Of a DNA stretch of 64,000 nucleotides, positions 59,048 to 64,000 are shown piece by piece. The DNA is taken from positions 1,240,001 to 1,304,000 of the forward strand of contig OY969774.1 in NCBI GenBank assembly GCA_963702955.1, in the 5' to 3' direction. Positions within the stretch are counted from its first letter, which is position 1. The number at the start of each line of letters is the position of its first letter. The position numbers and the translations under genes were made by a program. The stretch comes from VRUE01 sp963702955. GTDB lineage: Bacteria; Actinomycetota; Thermoleophilia; Solirubrobacterales; 70-9. The notes under the pieces are model-generated. The model was given only the letters and a program-made list of their open reading frames with translations. It made no database searches and was not told the origin of the DNA.

Positions 59048-61222
59048 TCAACGCAATCTATCGCCGCGATCCGAGGTGATGGATGGACCAACCAACCTCC
59101 TAATATCCCTGCTAGCCGCCCCCGTTCGCAACACCGACCGCGCAACAACGGTGTAGGGTCCGATACCAGCTGGCAGAGCAAGATCCTTGTGACCCGAATG
59201 GGACCAAAGGATGCGTTTCGTGGGCGTTACGGATTTGCTGTGCGCCAGCACCGCCACTTCCAGCCCTTCTCTACCTTTCGCGCGATGGCCTTGAAGCTGG
59301 TAGTCGAACATAACCGCTTCCGACCGATACTTGGCATCAATGACCGGGGCCGGCGGCAACGTCGGGGGGCGCCATCCTGCCGTATTAAGTCGTGCTTGAA
59401 CTGTCCCCTCTTCTTCCACCGGACAGGATTCGGCTTCTTCACTGAACGCGCCCGGCGTATCCCATTTCCGTTCTTGTGAAATGGGTGCCATGGGACTTTT
59501 GGCTTCACCCATCGAGTTACCCCACCTACCAGGCCAGCCAGCCCATTCTCCCACGGGCATCATTTCGACGATGGGTCGCGCCTCATAACCTTCGCCGTCG
59601 GCTCTGTCATACGGAAATGACCCGAGCGATAAGCCAGGACGAACGTAGGACGCATGGGTACCCGTCGCTACATAAACCACCGGGGATACATTGGCATACT
59701 CTCCCACAGTCCAATTCAAGAAGTCAAAATTACAGGAGTCAGCTTCGCTGTCATGATGCTGGGCATACGTGGCAGCTTGCGGATTCCCATATTCACCGAG
59801 TCCTATCTGAATCATTTCCCAATCGCCCTCGTGATTCCCGAATTCCAGGAGACCAAAATCGTCGTAGTAGTACCAGAACCAGTACTGAAGCCACCACTGT
59901 CCTTCGGCGTAAAAGGCCCGCTCGTATATCCTGTCGCCTATGCTAGGTTCTTCTTGCAGCACCGCTGCGTCTTCAGCATAAGAGCCTCGCTCAACCAAGC
60001 GGTCACTTTTCGCGACGGACACTTTGGAGCCTGGATAATTTTTCCCTTTGGGAACTAAGAGGCTAAGGGACAAATGAGGTTCGCTCAGTTTCGGATTGGA
60101 GTAAGCGATCGCTTCCCCTTCTTCTTCGACTAACCGATTTGATTCCCCCGGTTCAGAGCCGCCGTAGAGGTTGGTAATGCTCTCTACGCCTAAAGCCCGG
60201 TAAGTCTCAGTCGAGTCGTACTTAAGCGTCGGTGCGTACTGCAAGAGCAATCTGGTGGCGCGGCTCTGCGATTCTGCAGTTAGGGGAGGCCAATCAACAG
60301 GCTGGCGACCTGAAAAATGGGCGGCAAACTCGCCATGGGTATAAGGAGACATCAAAGGCGAGACGGAGAATGAACCTTCTTCGACGGTTAAGAAATCTAT
60401 ATTTCCCGTTTCTTCATATTCCTCAGTAAAGGCAATGCGCCCGTCGGGTAGCCAGTCTGGTTCCTCCTCGCTTCCGATTAAGATATTGGTTATTGGCGTG
60501 ATTTCTTTTGATTCGAGCGATATAGAGGCGAGGTCGGCGCTTTCCCATTCATCGAATTCCCAGTAGGCGGCGACTACAACACGTTGTCCGTCCGGAGAAA
60601 AGCTTGGAGCACTGACCAGGCTGATCACTTCCGGTGAGGTCACCTGAACGGGTTCCGTTCCGTCAATGTTGGCTACGAAGATCGCAGGTCCGTAGCCCGG
60701 GAGGTCTTCGCCTTTGGGATTGGTTTCGGAGAGAAAAGCAATCTTGCTCCCGTCAGGCGATACGGCTGGGGCCCATTGCCTGCCTGACCAGCCGATGACA
60801 GGCGTCACGGTCCAGACCTGGGAACCGAGTTCCTCCATGAGGATGTTCCCGGTGCCATCGGTGACGAAGCCCCCGCCAGGTACCCACTGAGGAGCCGCCG
60901 CATCACTGCTTTCGGGCAAGGACAGTACTTCTTTCGTATGCTTACCGCGATAGTCCGTGACATATATAGCGTGATTCTCGTAGAAGGCGACGAGGCGACC
61001 ACGCGTGTCAAGGCTGGGGTTCTGCCCCCAAATTTCAAGTGGCTGGGGTTCGCCGCCTTCTTCCAGAGCGAATAGGTCGCCGGTTTCTTCTTCTTCGCTT
61101 CCGGGCGGGGGAAACTTTTCAAATACAAATCGTTCGGTTGCCTGTGCTGCCGGCGCGGTGGCGAACGTGGAGAGAACTGCAATGAACGCAATGCTCGATA
61201 GTGAACGTAGGTTCATGCGCAT
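59048..61222 (-). CDS. Exported beta-propeller protein with Vps62-like domain, lower GC
   Basis: From the ATG at 61222, the 724-residue product has a signal peptide (LRSLSSIAFIAVLSTFATAPAAQA). A TolB-like propeller follows, with repeats such as WAPAVSPDGSKIAFLSE, SAPSFSPDGQRVVVAAYW and EPDWLPDGRIAFTEE. The C-terminal part (about 400-650) has FYAEGQWWLQYWFWYYYDD, EFGNHEGDWEMIQIGL and VVYVATGTHASYV, resembling the Vps62/DUF946 family. A long frame at 61285 adds a non-signal stretch. Base composition is clearly less GC-rich than most of the window, suggesting transfer. Confidence 0.75.
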   Translation of the reverse strand: MRMNLRSLSSIAFIAVLSTFATAPAAQATERFVFEKFPPPGSEEEETGDLFALEEGGEPQPLEIWGQNPSLDTRGRLVAFYENHAIYVTDYRGKHTKEVLSLPESSDAAAPQWVPGGGFVTDGTGNILMEELGSQVWTVTPVIGWSGRQWAPAVSPDGSKIAFLSETNPKGEDLPGYGPAIFVANIDGTEPVQVTSPEVISLVSAPSFSPDGQRVVVAAYWEFDEWESADLASISLESKEITPITNILIGSEEEPDWLPDGRIAFTEEYEETGNIDFLTVEEGSFSVSPLMSPYTHGEFAAHFSGRQPVDWPPLTAESQSRATRLLLQYAPTLKYDSTETYRALGVESITNLYGGSEPGESNRLVEEEGEAIAYSNPKLSEPHLSLSLLVPKGKNYPGSKVSVAKSDRLVERGSYAEDAAVLQEEPSIGDRIYERAFYAEGQWWLQYWFWYYYDDFGLLEFGNHEGDWEMIQIGLGEYGNPQAATYAQHHDSEADSCNFDFLNWTVGEYANVSPVVYVATGTHASYVRPGLSLGSFPYDRADGEGYEARPIVEMMPVGEWAGWPGRWGNSMGEAKSPMAPISQERKWDTPGAFSEEAESCPVEEEGTVQARLNTAGWRPPTLPPAPVIDAKYRSEAVMFDYQLQGHRAKGREGLEVAVLAHSKSVTPTKRILWSHSGHKDLALPAGIGPYTVVARSVLRTGAASRDIRRLVGPSITSDRGDRLR

Positions 61223-61421
61223 CCTCAACTTTCTGTCGCAGGTGACGCTTTCGGCCACGAACGATGCCGTCACGTAATAGCACAAGACGATACAAATAGA
61301 GTGGATCGACTAAAGTATTCTTCCTAAGACTGCGGCAAGTGCGGAGACTTTTCGTTGGAGACTTGGCAGTGCCCGGTGTTGACTCATCCAACCGAACGAG
61401 CGGTTCGATAGCCTTCCGTTG

Positions 61422-61892
61422 ATGCTCGAGGCAGGCCAGGAGGCTCCCGATTTCACCCTCCCCGACCAGGACGGCGCCGAGCTGACGCTCTCCGGCCTGC
61501 GCGGCCAGACCGTCGTCCTCTACTTCTATCCCCGCGCTGACACCCCGGGGTGCACAGTCCAGGCCTGCGGCGTGCGCGACCGCGGCGGCGACTACGCGAA
61601 GACGGGGGCGCGGGTGATCGGCGTCTCCCCGGACGAGGTCGCCGAGGTGAAGAAGTTCGCCGACAAGTTCGACCTCGACTTCACCCTGCTGGCCGACGCC
61701 GACCACGCCGTCGCCGAGGCCTACGGCACCTGGGGCGAGAAGTCGATGTACGGCAAGAAGTACATGGGCGTGCAGCGGGCGACCTTCCTGATCGACGCCG
61801 ACGGCAAGATCGCCAAGGTCTTCCCCAAGGTCTCGCCGAAGACGCACGACGACGTGGTGCTCGAGGCGCTCGCCGAACTCGCCTCCGCCTGA
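61422..61892 (+). CDS. bcp: Thioredoxin-dependent peroxiredoxin (Bcp/PrxQ)
   Basis: The 156-residue protein reduces hydroperoxides. It has LEAGQEAPDFTLPDQDGAELTLSGLRGQTVVLYFYPRADTPGCTVQACGVRD with the peroxidatic Cys in TPGC and a second Cys five residues later, as in PrxQ, then VIGVSPDEVAEVKKFADKFDLDFTLLAD and YGKKYMGVQRATFLIDADGKI. The start is the ATG at 61422; a TTG at 61419 is possible. Confidence 0.95.
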   Translation: MLEAGQEAPDFTLPDQDGAELTLSGLRGQTVVLYFYPRADTPGCTVQACGVRDRGGDYAKTGARVIGVSPDEVAEVKKFADKFDLDFTLLADADHAVAEAYGTWGEKSMYGKKYMGVQRATFLIDADGKIAKVFPKVSPKTHDDVVLEALAELASA

Positions 61893-61904
61893 GCGAGGGA
61901 GCGC

Positions 61905-62906
61905 TCAGGCGGTCACGACCACGACGACGATAAAGGCGAGGTAGAGAGCGAACCAGCCGAGCACCGCCGGCAGTTCGAAACGGCCGCGGCGGTGCAACGC
62001 CTCATAAGCGAGGAAGCCGCCGGCGAGCCCGAGGACGATCGAGAGGACGGCGTCCCCGGTCAGGTGCCAGCCGGTAAAGATCAGTCCGATCCCGAACGGG
62101 ATCGTCGCCTGGAAGACCATCGCTCCGGTGATGTTGCCGAGCGCCAGCGCGTCCTTGCCCTCGCGCACCCAGAAGAAGCTGTTGACCTTCTCCGGCAGCT
62201 CGGTCGCCAGGGGCGCCAGGATCAAGGCGAGGACGACGGCGTCGACGCCGAGGTCGGTGGCGATCTTCAGCAGCTCGTCGACGAACAGGTGAGCACCGCC
62301 GACCATCGCCCCCAGCCCGACCAGGAGCTGGATTACCGAGAGCGCCAGGCCCGGGCTCATGCGATGCTCGCTGCGCCGCTCGAAAATCAACGGTGCGAGG
62401 GTCGAGTGATCCTGAACCTCGCCGCCCGCCCGCAGGGTACGAGCGATGTAGAGCGGGTAGGCGAACAGGACGAGGATCCCGATCGGGATCCTCAGGCCCG
62501 CGGGGGGACCCCAGGCGAGCGCCAGCGAGAGCAGGAAGAAGGCAAGGAAGAAGAGCAGGTCGCGCTCGAGGGTCGGACGGTGGGCATCGAGCGCCAGCCC
62601 CTGCGGGCGACGCTCTCGGTAGAGGTAGGCGAACAGGCCGACCAGTCCCATCGCCAGGGTGCCGAGCAGGAAGGGGGCGCCGACGATCGCCCCGATAGCC
62701 ACCTGGTCGCCCCCGCTGGCCCCGCCGATCAGAGCAACGATCGCGATCAGGGTCTCCGGCGTCGCCGTGCCGACTGCAGCGAGGACGCTGCCTACCGCCC
62801 CCTCCCCCAGCCCCAGTCGATGACCCAGCCACTCGACCGCGTTGGTGAAGAGCAGCGCCCCGGCGAGGATGACCGCGAAGCTGAGGACCAGCAGAAAGAC
62901 GCTCAT
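61905..62906 (-). CDS. Sodium/calcium exchanger-like protein (CaCA superfamily)
   Basis: The 333-residue protein has about 10 membrane helices and the two alpha-repeats: GEGAVGSVLAAVGTATPETLIAIVALIGG with the following AIGAIVGAPFLLGTLAMGLVG, and VVLALILAPLATELPEKVNSFFWVREGKDALALGNITGAMVFQATIPFG. Glu in PET and PEK are the expected ion-binding sites. It is probably a cation/proton or cation exchanger. Confidence 0.88.
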   Translation of the reverse strand: MSVFLLVLSFAVILAGALLFTNAVEWLGHRLGLGEGAVGSVLAAVGTATPETLIAIVALIGGASGGDQVAIGAIVGAPFLLGTLAMGLVGLFAYLYRERRPQGLALDAHRPTLERDLLFFLAFFLLSLALAWGPPAGLRIPIGILVLFAYPLYIARTLRAGGEVQDHSTLAPLIFERRSEHRMSPGLALSVIQLLVGLGAMVGGAHLFVDELLKIATDLGVDAVVLALILAPLATELPEKVNSFFWVREGKDALALGNITGAMVFQATIPFGIGLIFTGWHLTGDAVLSIVLGLAGGFLAYEALHRRGRFELPAVLGWFALYLAFIVVVVVTA

Positions 62907-62961
62907 CGGCGGCTGACGACCCCTCTACCGGCGAGGGGCCGCCACCGCGACGATGGTCCGG

Positions 62962-64000
62962 TCAGCCGAGCTTCGAGGTGCACTTCTGGATGTCGGTGGC
63001 GGTCTGCGCTCCGGCGATGCAGTTCAGGTAGGCCTGCCGGCTGCCGCCGCCCGAGCCGCCGTTGCCCGAGGCGCCCCCGGCCAGGCCTTCGAGCAAGTTG
63101 CCGAGACCTTCGCCGCCGCCTTCGCCGTTCAGCAGGCCGAGCAGTTCGATCGGGTTGACGCCGAGCTTGATGAACAGGGCGTTGAGCGGCTTGGCGTTGC
63201 CGGGCGCCGAGATTTCCTCTTCTTCGTTGACCCCGGTCAGCTTCAGGTCGAAGTCGATTTCGACGCTCTTCGGGCCGCTGCCAGGGCTCTTCGGTTCGAT
63301 CTTCAGCTGGGTCGAGATCTGCCGCACGATGTCGTCGTCGCCGACGTAGACGTCGGCGTGGGCGGTCTTGACCGCGCCCTTCACCTCGTTCTTCGCCTGC
63401 TCGATTTCCGCCTTCGAGGGCAGCGGCCCGGCGGCGCCGAGCTGGGCCTTGCAGGCCGGGCCTTCGACCAATTCGACCGCCGCGTCGATCGCCCCGGCGA
63501 CGTTGAGGTCGCCGCTGATCTTGGTCGTGCCGGTGCCGCCGACTTCGGCGCTGCCTTCGTTGCTGAGATTTTCGAGGAAGTCGGCGATCTTCAGCTTGCC
63601 GGCTTCTTCCTGGCAGGCGGTCAGCCCCGCAGATTCGCCTTCGGCGCCGCCCTGCTTCTGCGCTTCTTTGAGCGCCGATTCGACGAAGCTGAAGGTGGTC
63701 GGGTCGACTTCGTACTCGGTCCCTTCGTATTCGACGTAGGCGGTGTTCGGCAGCAGCGTCAGGCCGCCTTCGAAGTTGACCGCTTCGCCGCCGACCTTGC
63801 CCGCCGCCTTGGCGGCCAGGTCGAACTGCGGGTAGCTGCCCTTGCCTTCGCCGGCCTGGAACGGCCCGGAGAGGCTGACGTTGACGTTGCCGCCTTCCTT
63901 GCCGGCCGCGTCGATCCCGAGCGAGAGGTCGAGATTGCCGCTTTCGATGCCCTGCAGGGTGGCTTCGTCAACGACCGTCTGCGGGTTCTCGCCGCTCTTG
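62962..64000 (-). CDS. Exported protein of unknown function, 5' end outside window
   Basis: The frame is open to the window edge (about 345 residues visible). It consists of beta-strand-rich stretches (LDLSLGIDAAGKEGGNVNVSLSGPF; VNFEGGLTLLPNTAYVEYEGTEYEVDPTTFSFVESALKEAQ; VEIDFDLKLTGVNEEEEI), similar in general to LppX/LprG-like lipid-binding lipoproteins, though I cannot confirm that. The C-terminal part is rich in Gly and Ser (GGASGNGGSGGGSRQ) and ends CIAGAQTATDIQKCTSKLG with two Cys. A Ser/Gly-rich codon bias is seen. Confidence 0.6.
   Translation of the reverse strand, partial: KSGENPQTVVDEATLQGIESGNLDLSLGIDAAGKEGGNVNVSLSGPFQAGEGKGSYPQFDLAAKAAGKVGGEAVNFEGGLTLLPNTAYVEYEGTEYEVDPTTFSFVESALKEAQKQGGAEGESAGLTACQEEAGKLKIADFLENLSNEGSAEVGGTGTTKISGDLNVAGAIDAAVELVEGPACKAQLGAAGPLPSKAEIEQAKNEVKGAVKTAHADVYVGDDDIVRQISTQLKIEPKSPGSGPKSVEIDFDLKLTGVNEEEEISAPGNAKPLNALFIKLGVNPIELLGLLNGEGGGEGLGNLLEGLAGGASGNGGSGGGSRQAYLNCIAGAQTATDIQKCTSKLG

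Overview
The window is about 64 kb of GC-rich bacterial chromosome with densely packed genes. DisA, CarD, ClpC, FtsH, type III pantothenate kinase, a DUF2510 protein and the overall codon bias suggest an actinobacterium. The mixture resembles the Thermoleophilia/Solirubrobacterales lineage, but that placement is an inference from gene content and not from a marker-gene comparison. No rRNA, tRNA or CRISPR array was recognised, and no stretch longer than 300 bases lacks a gene.

Layout. 1-14.6 kb: the end of a DUF389 membrane protein, then minus-strand housekeeping genes (disA-carD-ispD; an MFS exporter; an aldo/keto reductase; clpC; lysS; greA; dus; coaX), a GST-like gene and an IS481-type insertion. 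14.6-21.7 kb: folate genes (folP-folB-folK), ftsH, hpt, tilS, a MerR-like/adenylate cyclase fusion and a PII protein. 21.7-31.3 kb: a nucleoside phosphorylase, a large secreted cell-wall hydrolase, a HAD phosphatase, a universal stress protein divergent from a LysR regulator, and an ammonium transporter. 31.3-46.4 kb: sirtuin, a fused beta-oxidation enzyme, CorA, type III glutamine synthetase, a P450/phosphoesterase/microprotein operon, rlmN, a toxin-antitoxin pair and a frameshifted DUF167 gene. 46.4-64 kb: an NhaA-DsbA fusion, a RecD-like helicase, a TVP38 protein, a secreted serine protease, a cold-shock protein, typA, an acyl-CoA dehydrogenase, an AT-richer beta-propeller/Vps62-like gene, bcp, a CaCA exchanger and the end of a repeat-poor exported protein.

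Functional threads. Nitrogen handling is represented three times (PII, Amt, GlnN), although the genes are scattered. Cell-envelope and stress functions are common (DisA, ClpC, FtsH, USP, Csp, hydrolase, proteases). Several gene pairs are coupled by GTGA/ATGA overlaps.

The most unusual aspect is a set of dispersed palindromic elements: a 36-bp family (three copies, one apparently inserted in frame in ispD), a 50-bp family (two copies, one supplying the tilS stop codon), a ~115-bp composite family (two copies, one supplying the ispD stop codon) and a single 93-bp nested palindrome between ftsH and folP. The IS481-type element sits in a CTAG that provided the stop codons of two convergent genes, and both stops survived because the target was duplicated. 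Several proteins carry substitutions at positions that are normally invariant (PII Tyr51, RecD Walker B Asp, PIN first Asp).
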